From: Dugong dugon
Lineage: Eukaryota; Chordata; Mammalia; Sirenia; Dugongidae
Direction: 5' to 3'
Length of the DNA: 64,000 nt
NCBI GenBank assembly: GCA_030035585.1
Contig: CM057468.1
Span: 52,944,145 to 53,008,144 of the forward strand
The notes under the pieces were generated by a model. It was not told the DNA's origin. It saw only the letters and a list, made by a program, of their open reading frames with translations, and did no database searches. The position numbers were made by a program, and so were the translations under genes. This document shows, in pieces, positions 9,740-21,614 of this stretch (the stretch's first letter is position 1; every line of letters starts with the position of its first letter).

Positions 9740-12700
9740 GCATTCGATGAAGTCTAACACCCATTCCTCATAAAAACTCTCAATAAAATAGGAGTAGTAG
9801 GGAAATTCCTCAACATACAAAACCAACAGCCAACATCGTTCTCAATGGAGCAAGGCTGAAAACATTCCTCCTGATAACAGGAACAAGACAAGGATGCCCT
9901 TTATAACCACTATTATTTAACATTGTGCTGGAAGTCCTAGCTAGAGCAATAAGGTAAGCAAAAGGAATAAAGGGCATCTAAATTGGTAAAGAAGAAGTAA
10001 AACTATCCCTATTCATGGATGATATGATAATATACATACTCTTTGCTGTCTGGTCAACTCTGACTCATAGCAACCCTATAGGACAGAGTAGAACTGACCC
10101 ATGGATTTCCAAGCAGTGGCTGGTGGATTCAAATTGCCGACCTTTTTGGTTAGCAGCTGAGCTCTAACCATCAGGGCTCCACCATAGTATGCATAGAGAC
10201 CCCAAAAGACTCCACATTACTGGAAGTAATAGAAAGATCCAGCAGAGTAGCAGGATACAAGATAAACATACAAAAATCAGTTGAATTCCTATACACAAAT
10301 AAAGAGAACTGTGAAAAGAAAGTTAGGAAAGCAATGGCATTTATAATAGCCCCTAAAAAAAGAAAATACTTCAGAATAAATCTAACCAGGGACATGAAAG
10401 ACTTATACAAAGAAAACTACAAAACACTACTGCAAGAAACCAAGAGACCTACATAAATGGAAAGACATGCATGCTCACGGATAGGTGCACTCAACATTGT
10501 GAAAATGTCAATTCTACCCAAAGCAGTCTACAAATACAATGCAGTCCCCATCCAAATACCAACAGCATTCTTTAAAGAGATAGAAAAACTATTCATTAAC
10601 TTTATATGGAAAGGAAGGAGGCCCCAAATAAGTAAAGCATTACTGAAGAAGAACAAAGTAAGAGGCCTTGCACTACCTGACGTCATAACCTGTTATACAG
10701 CTACTGTAGTCAAAACAGCCTAGTACTGGTACAATGACAGACACATTGACCAATGAAATAGAATTGAAAACCCAGATGTAAATCCATCCACCTATGGTCA
10801 TCTGATCTTTTACAAAGGCCCGAAGACCATTAAATGGGGAAAAGACAGTCTTTTTACCAAATGGTGCTGGCAAAACTGGATGTACATCTGTAAAAAAATG
10901 AAACAGGATCCATATCTCATACCATACAAAAAACTAGTTCAAAATGGATCAAAGACATAAATATAAAACTGCAAAGACTATGGAAGAAAAAATAGGGTCA
11001 ATGCTAGTGGCCCTAATATATGGCATAAATAGGATACAAACCATAACTAACAGTACACAAACACCAGAAGATAAACTAGGTAACTGGGAACTTCTAAAAA
11101 TTAAGCACTTAAATGCTCATCAAAAGACTTCCCCAAAACAGTAAAAAGAGAACCTAAAGACTGGGAAAAAATTTTTGACCATGACATATCCAACAGAAGT
11201 CTAATCTCTAAAATAAGTAGGAAAATCCAACACCACTACAACAAAAAGACAAATAATCCAATTAAAAAATGGGCAAAGGATATCAGCTGACACTTCACCA
11301 AAGAAGACATTCAGGTAGCTAACAGACACAGGAGGAAATGCTTGGGATCACTAGCCATTGGAGAAATGCAAATCAAAACTATGATGAGATACTATCTCAC
11401 CCTGACATTACTGGCATTAATAAAAATAATAATAACAATTGGAGAGGCTACAGGGAGATTGGAACTCTTATACACCGCTGGTGGGAGTGCAAAATGGTAC
11501 AACCATTTTGGAAAACAATTTGATGCTTCCTTAAAAAGCTAGAAATAGAAATACCATATGATCCAGCAATCCCAGTCCTAAGAATATATCCTAGAGAAAT
11601 AAGAGTTGACACATGAATAGACATATGCACACCCATGTTCATTGTAGCATTATTAACAATAGCAAAAATATGGCAACAACCTAAGTGCCCATCACAGATG
11701 AATGGATAAACAAACTATGGTACATGTACACAGTGGAATACTACGCAAACATAAACAGCAATGATGAATCTGCGAAACATCTCACAACATGGATGAATCT
11801 GGAGGCCATCATCCTGAGTGAAATAAGTTAATCACAAAAGGAGAAATACTGTATGAGACCGCTATTATAAAAACTCATGAAAAGGTTAACACACAGAAAG
11901 AAACAATCTTTTATGGTTACAAGGGAGGGGAAAGGTGGGAAGGGAAAAACACTATATAGACAATAGATAAGTGATAACTTTGGTGAAGGGTAAGACAGTG
12001 TACAGTACTGGGAAAGTCAGCACAATTTGACCAAGACAAAATCATAGAAACTTCATAGACACATCCAAACTCCCTGAAGGACCGAGTTACTGGGTTAAGG
12101 ACTGGGGACCATGGTCTCAGGGGACATCTAGCTCAATTGGCATGACATAGTTTATAAAGAAAATGTTCTACCCTACTTTGGTGAGTAGCATCTGTGGTCT
12201 TAAAAGCTTGTGAGCAGCCACGTAAGATACGTCTACTGGTCCTACCCCACCGCATCTGGAGCAAGGAAGAATGAAGAAAACCAAAGATAGAAGGGAAAGA
12301 TTAGTCCAAAGGACTAATGGACAACAGCCTTCACCAGACTGAGTCCAGCACAGCTAGATGGTACACCGCTACTGCCACCAACTGCTCTGACAGGGATCAC
12401 CATGGAGGGTCCCAAACAGAGGTGGAGAAAAATGTAGAACAAAATTCAAACTCACAAAAAAAGACCAGACTTATTGGTCTGACAGAGACTAGAGAAACCC
12501 TGAGAGTATGGCCCCTGGATACCCTTTTAACTTAGTATTGCAGTCACTCCTGAGGTTCACCCTTCAGCCAAAGATTAGACAGGCCTATAAAATGAACAAC
12601 ACACATAGTTCAACCATGTATATGAGACTAAATGGACACACCAGCCCAGAGGCAAGGACAAGAAGGCAGGAGGAGACAGGAAAGCTGGACGAATGGAAAT

Positions 12701-12861
12701 GGGGAACCCAAGGTTCAGAAGGGGAGAGTTTTGACATGTCACAGGATTAACAACCAATGTCACAAAACAATACGTGTATTAATTGTTTAGTGAGAAACTA
12801 ATTTGCTCTGTAAACTTTTACCTAAAGCACAATTAAAAAGAAAAAAAGTAAAACATGTATG
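9740..12861 (+). repeat. L1 LINE, 5'-truncated, inserted in an AfroSINE
   Basis: About 3.1 kb. It begins in mid ORF2, passes the reverse-transcriptase region ('ttcatggatgatatgataa' near 10013, a decayed form of the FADD box) and the downstream ORF2 (INFIWKGRRPQISKALLKKN is readable at 10457-10723), then a 3' UTR like 4653-5359 and an A-rich tail at 12832-12855. ORF2 is broken into short pieces by stops and frameshifts, so it is inactive. An exact 14 bp target duplication, tatattacagcctt, flanks it at 9726-9739 and 12862-12875. Both copies lie in the split SINE, which fixes the order of events. Confidence 0.95.
10039..10187 (-). repeat. AfroSINE inserted in the L1
   Basis: The complementary tail (gctgtctggtcaactctgac) leads to the 'tcagggctcc' head complement. 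It interrupts L1 ORF2 between tatacata (10031-10038) and tatgcata (10188-10195), a probable 8 bp duplication with one change. It is slightly shortened inside relative to other copies. Confidence 0.88.
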
Positions 12862-12962
12862 TATATTACAGCCTTTGGAAACCCTGTGGGGCAGTTCTAC
12901 TCTGTCCTGTAGAGTCACTATGAGTTGAAGTCAACTGGATGGCAGCGGGTTTGGTTTTTGGT
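12862..12962 (+). repeat. AfroSINE, 3' half (second of the trio)
   Basis: Resumes at tatattacagcctttgg and runs through 'ggggcagttctactctgtcc' to a ggtttggtttttgg tail. Joined to 9621-9739 it makes one ordinary AfroSINE. Confidence 0.92.
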
Positions 12963-12974
12963 ATGATATGTCTA

Positions 12975-13167
12975 AGGAGCCCTGGTGGCGCAACGGTTAA
13001 ATGCTTGGCTACTAACCGAAAGGTGGAAGGTTCAAACCCGCCGGCTGCTCTGTGGGAGAAAAGTCTTTGCGATCTGCTCCTATAAGGATTACAGCCTAGG
13101 AAGGTTGTAATAAAGGTCACTGTGAGTCAGAATCAACTTGCTGGCACACAGCAACAACAACAATACA
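12975..13167 (+). repeat. AfroSINE, third of the stacked trio
   Basis: Head aggagccctggtggcgc and tail ending gcaacaacaacaatac. The flanking 12 bp atgatatgtcta is identical at 12963-12974 and 13168-13179, a clean target-site duplication. Confidence 0.95.
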
Positions 13168-13179
13168 ATGATATGTCTA

Positions 13180-14085
13180 GAAAAAGTAGCTGAAGAAATA
13201 CTGATAATATATCATTTCTTTTATTTATTTTTTTATTTTTTTGCCATGCTGGATGTGAAAGAGCAGAGGAGCAGACAAGGAGAGTCTTTCTTATGAGAGA
13301 AATGGTGTAGGAAGGGAGAAGGAATGCATTTATTGCAGTATGACTTCTATGAATAAATGATACTTGAATTTACCTTTGTTACTTGCCTCTGTGATTTCAT
13401 CAGTGATCACCATCTACCCAAAGTAACTCAAGGTCAAATAAAAGGGCAAGACAGCATTATTTTCAGTCTCTTGGTATCCCCAAATAATGTTGTTTTCCAT
13501 AGAAAGCTTAACTAGTGGACAGTGAGAATGGAAAAGGAAGAATATTCTCCCAAATGAAGGTCAAGGGAATAATTTTAAAACCTTAACCATTTCCTTCTCC
13601 CTTTCTTTCAGTTCCCTCCTATACCTTAGTTTACTAGCCCCTCTCAATAGAGCTCGTGGATTGTGTCTGAGACTTATCTAGGTACAAGAACAATTCAGTA
13701 TGATGAGGAGTCAGAGTGTGTGTAACAGGCTAAATTTTTCATAGGCTCGCCCAGACCTCCTCTTTGAAGTGCTGCTTTCACTCTCATCTCAGGCTCCCAG
13801 CTTCTCTTGTTCTTATTGATCCTACTCTTGCTCAGGCTTTTACTTCTAAATTTTTTTCTCTTTGCCTGGTTCCTTGGCTCTACTTTCTCTGTCTTCGGCC
13901 ATCACAGGCCATGGTCCCGTCATGTTCAGTGAGATTTTAAAGGAAGCTGGAAGGGGTGGTTGAGTAAAAAGTCTGAGGATGATTAGTCTCATTTTATATT
14001 CCTGACCTCTAACTTTAAGTAGATTTTCAGTGCCACTCAGTAGTCCAATTTATTTCTTAGTTAATTCACTCCCCTAGACGACTAT
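13180..14085. other. Unique non-coding sequence
   Basis: T-rich at 13214-13242, otherwise no repeat, exon or RNA gene recognised. Confidence 0.55.
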
Positions 14086-14089
14086 AGGG

Positions 14090-14293
14090 AGCCCTGGTGG
14101 CACAATGGTTAGGCTCTTGGCTGCTAACCAAAAGGTTGGCGGTTTGACCCCACCCAGTGGCTCCATGGAAGAAAGACCTCGTGATCTGCTCGCCTAAAAA
14201 TTACAGCCTAGAAGATCCTATGGGGCAGTTCTACTCTATCACATTTCACTGCGAATTGAAATCTATCTTATGGCACCTAACAAAAAAACAACA
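14090..14293 (+). repeat. AfroSINE
   Basis: Head gggagccctggtggcacaat, body with 'ccaaaaggttggcggtt', and a tail of aaaaaaacaac type. The RTE-like ending 'atggcacctaac' is preserved at 14271-14282. Flanks actatag and gctatat may be a short duplication. Confidence 0.9.
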
Positions 14294-14426
14294 GAAGGCT
14301 ATATTATAAATACTTCCCTCTTACCTTTATTTTTATTTTTTTTACTTTTTACTTCATTGAAAGGGGATTTTAAAAAAACCCTTCCTTATGGGTCTTTCAT
14401 AAAATTTGTCATTCTACCTGCATCTG

Positions 14427-17400
14427 CCCCCATGTGTCTGTCAGTTTGTCGTACTGTGAGGTCTTGTGTGTTGCTCTGATGCTTGAAGCTATGCCACCAG
14501 TATTCAGATACCAGCAGAGTCAACCATGGCAGAAAAGTTTGAACTGAGCTTCCAGACTAAGACAGACTAGGAAGAAGGATCTGGCAGTCTACTTCTGAAA
14601 AGAATTAGCCAATGAAAACCTTATGAATAGCAGCGGAACATTGTCTGATATAGTGTCAGAAAATGAGCCCCCCAGGTTGGAAGAGCTGTCTCCTCAAAGT
14701 AGAATCAACCTTAATAACGTAGATGGAGTCAAGCTGTCAGGACCTTCATTTGCTGATGGGCATGACTCAAAATGAAAAGAAACAGCTGCAAGCATCCACT
14801 AATAATCAGAATGTGGAGTGTACAAAATATTAATCTAGGAAAATTGGAAATCATCAGAAATGAAATGGAATGCATAAACATCGATATCCTAAGCATCAGT
14901 GAGCTGAAATGGACTGGTATTGACCGTTATGAATCAGACAATCATATGGTCTACTATGCTGGGAATGACAACTTGAAGAGGAGTGGTGTATTCATCATCA
15001 GAAAGAACATTTCAAGATCTGTCCTGAAATACAACGCTGCCAGTGATAGCATAATATCCGTATGCCTGCAAGGAAGACCAGTTAATATGACTGTTATTCA
15101 AATTTACACATCAACCACTAAGGCCAGAGATGAAGAAATTGAAGATTTTTACCAGCTTCTGCAGTCTGAAATTGATCGAACATGCAATCAGTATGTATTG
15201 ATAATTACTGGTGATAGGAATGCGAAAGTTGGAAATGAAGGATCGGTAGTTGGAAAATAATGACCTTGGTGACAGAAACAAGGCCGGAGATCATATGATA
15301 GAATTTTGCAAGACCAGCAACTTCTTCATTGCAAATACCTTTTTTTACCAACGTAAACGGTGACTATACACTTGGACCTTACCAGATGGAATACACAGGA
15401 ATCAAATCGACTACATCTGTGGAAAGAGACGATGGAAAAGCTCAATATCATCAGTCAGAACAAGGCCAGGGAACGACTGTGAAACAGACCATCAATTGCT
15501 CATATGCAAGTTCAAGTTGAAGCTGAAGAAAATTAGAACAAGTCCACAAGAGCCAAAGTATGACCTTGAGTATGTATACCCCACCTGAATTTAGTGACCA
15601 TCTCAAGAATAGATTTGATGCATTAAACACTAATGACGGAAGACCAGACGAGTTGTAGAATGACATCAAGGACATCATACATGAAAAAAGCAGTAGGTCA
15701 TTAAAAAGACAAAAAGACCAAAATGGGTGTCAGAAGAAACTATGAAACTTGCTCTTGAACGTCAAGTAGCTAAAGCAAAAGGAAGAAATGATGAAGTAAA
15801 AGAACTGAACAGAAGATTTCAAAGGGCAGCTCAGAAAGACAAAGTAAAATATTATAATGACATGTGCAAAGAGCTGGAGATAGAAAACCAAAATGAAGAA
15901 CACACTCAGCATTTCTCAAGTTGAAAGAACTGAAGAAAAAATTCAACCCTTGAGTTGCAATAGTGAAGGATTCTATGGGGAAAATATTTAACGATACAGG
16001 AAGCATCAAAAGAAGATGGAAGGAATACACAGAGTCATTACACCAAAAAGAATTGGTTGATGTTCAGTCATTTCAAGAAGCAGCATATGATCAGGAACCA
16101 ATGGTACTGAAGGAAGAAGTCCAAGCTGCATTGAAGGCATTGGTGAAAAACAAGGCTCCAGGAATTGACGGAACATAAATTGAGATGTTTCAACAAACGG
16201 ATGCAGCGCTGGAAGTGCTCACTCGTCTATGTCAAGAAATTTGGAAGACAGCTACCTGGCCATCCAGCTGGAAGAGATCCATATTTATGCCTATTCCAAA
16301 GAAAGGTGATCCAACCAAATGCGTAAATTATTGGACGATATCATTACTATCACATGCAAGTAAAATTTTGCTGAAGATCATTCAAAAGCAGCAACAGCAG
16401 TATATCGACAGGGAACTGCCAGAAGTTCAGGCTGGATTCAGAAGAGGATGTGGAACAAGGGTTATCATTGCTGATGTCAGATGAATCCTGGCTGAAAGCA
16501 GAGAATACCAGAAAGATGTTTGCCTGTGTTTTATTGACTATGCAAAGGCATTCAGTAGTGTGGATCATAACAACTTATGGATAACATTGCTAAGAATGGG
16601 AATTCCAGAGCACTTAATTGTGCTCATGAGGAACCTGTACATACATCAAAAGGCAGTTGTTCAAACAGAACAGGGGGATACTGCCTGGTTTAATGTCAGG
16701 AAAGGTGTCTGTCAGGGTTGTATCCTTTCACCATACTTATTCAATCTGTATGATGAGCAAATAATCCGAGAAGCTGGACTATGTGAAGGAGAATGAGGCA
16801 TCAGGATTGGAGGAAGGCTTATTAACAACCTGTGATATGCAGATGACACAACCTTGCTTGTTGAAAGTGAATAGGACTTGAAGCACTTACTGATAAAGAT
16901 CAAAGACCACAACCTTCAGTATGAATTACACCTCAACACAAAGAAAACAAAAATCCTCACAACTGGACCAATAAACAACATCATGATAAACGGAGGAAAG
17001 ATTGAAGTTGTCAAGGATTTCACTTTACTTAGATCCACAATCAACACCCATGGAATCAGCAGTCAGGAAATCAGAAGACGCATTGCATTGAGCAAATCTG
17101 CTGCAAAAGACCTCTTTAAAGTGTTGAAAAGCAAAGATGTCATATTGAAGACTAAGGTGCACCTGACCCAAGCCATGGTATTTTCAGTCTCATAGTATGC
17201 ACACGAAAGCTGGATGATGAATAAGGAAGACCAAAGAGGAGTTGACACCTTTGAATTGTGATGTTGGTGAAGAATATTGAATATATTGTGGACTGCCAAA
17301 ACAACAAACAAATCTGTCTTGGAAGAAGTACAACCAGAATGCTCCTTAGAAGCAAGGATGGCGAGACTACGTTTTGCATACTTTGGACATGTCCGGAGGG

Positions 17401-17599
17401 ATCAGTCTCTGCAGACAGACATCATGTTTGGTAAAGTAGAGGGTCAGCGAAAAAGAGGAAGGTTCTCAATGAGATGGATTGACACAGTGACTGCAACAGT
17501 GAGCTCAAGCATAACAATGATTGTGAACATGGTGCAGGACCGGTCAGTGTTTCGTTCGGAACCGACTCGACGGCACCTAACAACGATGCAGCAACAACG
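14427..17599 (+). repeat. RTE (BovB-like) LINE, nearly full length, inactivated
   Basis: About 3.17 kb with an exact 11 bp duplication acctgcatctg at 14416-14426 and 17600-17610. The 5' leader runs to about 14770. An EEP/APE-type endonuclease is readable at 14772-15260 (162 residues), with SELKWTG holding the catalytic Glu, and GDRNAKVG where the family has GDWNAKVG. Reverse-transcriptase pieces follow at 15963-16178, 16185-16484 and 16560-16796 (CQGCILSPYLFNLY). The catalytic YADD is at 16836-16847 but directly preceded by a TGA (16833-16835). C-terminal pieces lie at 16878-17195 and 17277-17580. The tail is (CAA)n-like and imperfect. Multiple stops and frameshifts mean it cannot encode a working enzyme. 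Confidence 0.95.
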
Positions 17600-17619
17600 A
17601 CCTGCATCTGTACTGGTGG

Positions 17620-18540
17620 ACTCTCGCTTTCCTCTTGCCAGCAATAGTTGGACAGTCCACATTCCTATCAAAGATCATTCCCCTAAAATTGTGCGTAGAT
17701 CCCATCCCTGTACCTCTACTCCAGGACCCCATTTCTGTAATTCTAAGCCCTCTTTTCTGCATCATTAGCTTTTTTTTCTCTTTTGTATTGTTTCAGTCAG
17801 TGTGTGTTAATATTTTCCAGCAACTGACCAATTTTTCTTTTCCCTTTGTTGTCAAAACTCCTCAAAAGTTGTATCTGTCTGTAGTTACTTTCTCCATATC
17901 CTCTTCTCATCCTGAATTCACTCCATTCAGGTTTTCAGTACCACCACTTCTCTGAAAACGTTCTTGTCAAGAGTACTAAAGGCTTCCATGTTGCCAAATG
18001 CAGTCCTCATCTTACTTGACATGTCAACAGCATTTGACACTACTGAGCATGCCCTTCTCGAAGGAATTTCTTTACTTGGCCTCTGGGACACCATTTCTTG
18101 GTTCTGCTATTTCATTGGCTTTTCCTTTTCAGGCTCCTTTGCTTATTCTTCATCTTCCTGACCTCTAAACATGGCTGTGCCTCAGGGATCAGAAGTATTT
18201 TCTTTTTGCTCTCACTCCATATCTGCCCTCACTGAGTCACATGCTTTAAATATCAGCTATGCAGTGATGACTCTCCAAATTCAGGCACTTGTCTCCCCTT
18301 AGCATCCCAAGTAAAACAGCACCACCAGTAACACCTGCCTTCTGTTTCCTTTATTCTACTTATCTTGCCTCACTTTTCCTTTTCCATGTATAAGCAACAT
18401 GAAAAATATATTGACATCCTTATTTTCTGAAATGGTGCTGGATAAATACTCTGTAACTGAGGAGTACAAGTTCAAGCCTGCCATCCCTACATCCCCAACC
18501 TACCCTTTGTACTCCCAACTTTTCCCAATTTGATTCTCAT
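17620..18540 (+). repeat. L2 LINE reverse-transcriptase remnant
   Basis: The translated word AFDTTEHALL, then LGLWDTISWF, in the 17964-18161 frame matches the L2/CR1 reverse-transcriptase region (AFDTVDHSLL...). The next stretch holds 'cctctaaacatggctgtgcc' and the degraded YADD surroundings. Sense orientation. The reading frame is broken, as expected for an element inactive since early mammals. Confidence 0.82.
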
Positions 18541-18849
18541 TTCATGATCCTTGGAGAGGAGGAAATACTGTATGGCTAAATAAACATTTTGAGTATTTCT
18601 CAAAACATTTTCATGATGGAACTAGGCATTAAATTTTGCATTAGGCTCATAGATGAAGAAAATTTGCACTTATCACTTTAAATTGTTTTTATTAAAAAAA
18701 GGTTATGAAATCAGCTGGTCTTAGTCTTTGTTATTAGTCATCATTCCCTCTCCCAAGGAAACACTAAATCCCTCAAAATTTCCATTGTTTATAGCCAAGG
18801 CTTATTGCAGGTGCTGGAACAGATTGCTTATCTTTATCAGACTACATCT
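18541..18849. other. Unique sequence
   Basis: No repeat or exon recognised. Confidence 0.5.
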
Positions 18850-18965
18850 TGTTTGTTTTTTCTTTCGCTGTGGTAAAATACATATATATATAACAAAACA
18901 TTTGCCAATTCCTTGTCTTTGACTGTGTTCATCATGTTGTGCAACTATCCAGACTACATTTTTAT
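18850..18965 (-). repeat. L1 3' end fragment, antisense
   Basis: Carries 'aacatttgccaattcc' and atcatgttgtgcaac, the same words found in the antisense L1 tails at 56440-56605 and 60640-60780. Confidence 0.65.
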
Positions 18966-19724
18966 TTAAGAGTAGCACAGGACTTCTATCAAAAATTGAA
19001 CTTTCAGGCCTGATTGTGTTAGCATTTGAAATGCAGCTATTGATGAAGTACTAAGTATCAATCCTCATTTCGTCAAAATAAAATGTAAAAAAGAGATATC
19101 GGTAATATCTAATTTTATTCAGTTTTAGATTAATATTTAACTATATACCCTGGACCCTTAATGAAACTGATCACAGTCACAATTTATTGCTGGTAGGTAG
19201 ACTTTTTCCTATAAGCATAATTAGTAGCCTGATGCTATGAAAAATTATTTTTTTTGATAAGGTGAACAGGTAAGTTTGCATTCTTGATATGAAAGATCTC
19301 AAGGAAAAAAAACAATTTTCATTCTTCCACCATCTCATTTTTTCTTTTTGTCCAAAATACATGTCTTATGGGAAGATGTAGATGGGACAGTACTCTTGCA
19401 GTCATTAAGGACTGAACGTGGTAGAGACTGGGTCTCTGCTCCTTAAGGAGCCTTCTCCTGTGTGGCGTTTAGGACTGGTAATTATTACTCAAGAAGAAAA
19501 ATTTCAAATCTGGTGCAGGAAGTATTTTTGAAAGAGAAAGTTTCTGAATATATTTCCTTACTTGATAATCAGCAGGTATGGAATGAATTCTCAGGTTATC
19601 CAAGGAAAATCTGAATTGTGGCACCCTCAGCCAAATTAACTCCCTTCCTTCTCAGCTTGATGAAGGGAGAGCTCAAGACTCCCTCTTCTGCCTGGCCCCT
19701 GGGCCCTCCCCTTCCTTAGAAGCA
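18966..19724. other. Unique non-coding sequence
   Basis: AT-rich with no repeat family or exon recognised. Confidence 0.5.
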
Positions 19725-20145
19725 TCCTGCTCTTACTGTCTCAGTCTCCCTCTCTCGGCTGGCTGTTTATCTTAAGCATACAACTGGTTCTTTCAATCCT
19801 AACAAGAAGCCAAACCTACCTTCGATCTTACATCTTCCTCTTTCCCCATCTATCTCATGTTTGTTTTTAGCCAAAGTTTATGACTCTCAGCATAAAACCC
19901 AAACTCCTTAGCCATAACGGAAGAGGACCAGTCTGGCCCAGCTTTATCCTTATCTCTTGCTATTCCCCTCTTCCTTGTCCTAGTAATCCTACTGCTGTTC
20001 CAGGCCTCCTCTTTATCCATCAGAACCTCAGCTTCGGTGTCACTTCACCAAGACCCCTTGACAGTCACAGATCTGAAGATCTGGTTAAGTTACTCTCATC
20101 TGTGTTTGCCGAGTATCTTAAAGGTGCATTTCACTAATCCCACTG
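19725..20145 (+). repeat. L2 LINE 3' UTR
   Basis: Sense L2 wording: 'aaacccaaactccttagcc', 'ggaccagtctggccc', 'ggcctcctctttatcc' and 'ggtgtcacttcaccaag', in the family order. Two overlapping ORFs here are incidental. Confidence 0.75.
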
Positions 20146-20149
20146 AATA

Positions 20150-20860
20150 TTACCATTTTTTTGGTATATGTGTGTGTGCTGTGCTTTTCCTGTTTGTGGT
20201 GGGATCATGTGTGAAAGATCCCTATGAAGTTTTTCTTGGTTCTGATTTATTTCATATCCTTGAATTTCATCAGCTTCTAGCAGGGATACTTTGAAGATCA
20301 TCTTGAAAATTGTTTTTCCCCCGGGTCTCTCCAAACCAAACAGTTCAGGGCATGTCAACGTCAGCTCGGCTGTAGGGGGTGGTGGTGGGAGAGAGGAGGT
20401 GGTGGGCAGGCCTGCCCACCATCCCCAAACTCATCCTCTTCCACGTCAGAATTCTAATTTGAAAAGACATATGCTCCTCACTCTCACTAGGTCCTGATCC
20501 AAAGTATTTTTGTTCATTGTGAAGGTTGATGTGTATTATGTATGTAAGAAGTAATCAGAAACAAATGAAAGCCCCTGCGATGGCAGTCATTTTGCATAAC
20601 TGAGGACACATTTCATGTTGCTAAATCCCTCTGTAATGTGCATTATGCCCATGTCCAGTGCAGTACCGGCTTAAGTGAGCCTGGGATCGCAAATGACACC
20701 TCAGCTAGATTGGTGTGTGCCAGTTACACACAGCCCCCATCTCTTGAACAAACAAATGTTTGTCTGTTTATGGTGCTTGGAATGTATTTAACTCGTTTTC
20801 CTATGGAAACAATGTTATGTGTAGTAGTAGCCTTTGGTAGCCCATATGTGCTGTTTATTT
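20150..20860. other. Unique sequence with a GC-rich core
   Basis: No repeat recognised. The centre, 20360-20450, is GC-rich and holds the perfect palindrome listed separately. No exon could be supported. Confidence 0.5.
20400..20421. promoter_or_regulatory. 22 bp perfect GC-rich palindrome
   Basis: An uninterrupted palindrome with no loop, centred on the two bases 20410-20411 (core gggcaggcctgccc). It lies next to a GGT/GGA-rich purine run (20375-20400). A dyad like this could bind a dimeric factor, and AP-2-type sites are similar, but nothing in the sequence proves a function. Confidence 0.3.
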
Positions 20861-20867
20861 AATATTG

Positions 20868-20963
20868 AGATACATATGTGTGTCTGTATGTGTTTATATA
20901 TGTATATGTGTGTGATATATATATGTGCATATATATGTATATATATACATAGTGTGTGTGTGA
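20868..20963. repeat. TG/TA dinucleotide microsatellite
   Basis: Alternating purine-pyrimidine tract of imperfect (TG)n and (TA)n blocks. The short ORFs on both strands across it are low-complexity artefacts. Confidence 0.9.
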
Positions 20964-21095
20964 TAGAATTAGTGCTTTTTGTAAAGGTTGTATCAGTATA
21001 TAAATATAAAATATAATACAAATAAAATATTTAATAAAATATGAAAATTATATCTCAACATGCACATATAAAGTGATATTTATTATTTGGATAAT

Positions 21096-21609
21096 TGTCT
21101 TAGTCATCTAGTACTGCTGTAACAGAAATACCACAAGTGGATGGCTTTAACAAAGAGAAATTTATTCTCTCACAGTCTAGTAGGCTACAACTCCAAATTT
21201 AAGGCATCAGCTCCAGGGGAAGGCTTTCTCTCTGTGTCAGCTCTGGAGGAAGGTCCTTGTGATGCATCAGTCTTCCCTTGGTGTAGGAGCTTCTCAGCTC
21301 AGGAACCTCAGGTCCAAAGGACACGCTGTGCTCCTGGCACTGCTTTCTTGGTGGTATGAGGTTCCCATGTGTCTCTGCTCACTTCTCGCTTTTATATCTC
21401 AAAAGAGATTGGCTTAAGACACTATCCAATCTTGTATACCTCATCAGTATAACTGCCTGTAATCCATCTTATTAGATCATAGTGATTGAATTTACAACAC
21501 ATAAGGAAATCATGTCAGATTACAGAATGGTACACAATCATATAATACTGGGAATCATGACCCAGCCAAGTTGACAGATTTCTGGGGGGAAACAATTCAA
21601 TCTATGACA
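21096..21609 (-). repeat. MaLR-type solo LTR
   Basis: Edges TGTCTTAG...CTATGACA (TG...CA). An exact 5 bp duplication ataat flanks it at 21091-21095 and 21610-21614. Same family and orientation as 3180-3723 and 31517-32035. The small + strand ORF inside is antisense to the LTR and not a gene. Confidence 0.93.
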
Positions 21610-21614
21610 ATAAT

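Noticed and set aside
9401..13179. CRISPR-like or satellite array
   Set aside because: The repeated units are dispersed SINEs with individual duplications. There are no short regular repeats with spacers.
17635..17955. 106-codon + strand ORF as a gene
   Set aside because: It overlaps an L2 relic directly after the RTE target duplication and is low in protein-like features.
20815..21021. Short ORFs on both strands as peptides
   Set aside because: They translate a TG/TA microsatellite and give low-complexity IYI/HTH-like sequence.
21141..21359. 72-codon + strand ORF and its near-duplicate at 31562-31774 as a conserved gene family
   Set aside because: The similarity arises because both lie in copies of the same MaLR LTR, read in antisense.
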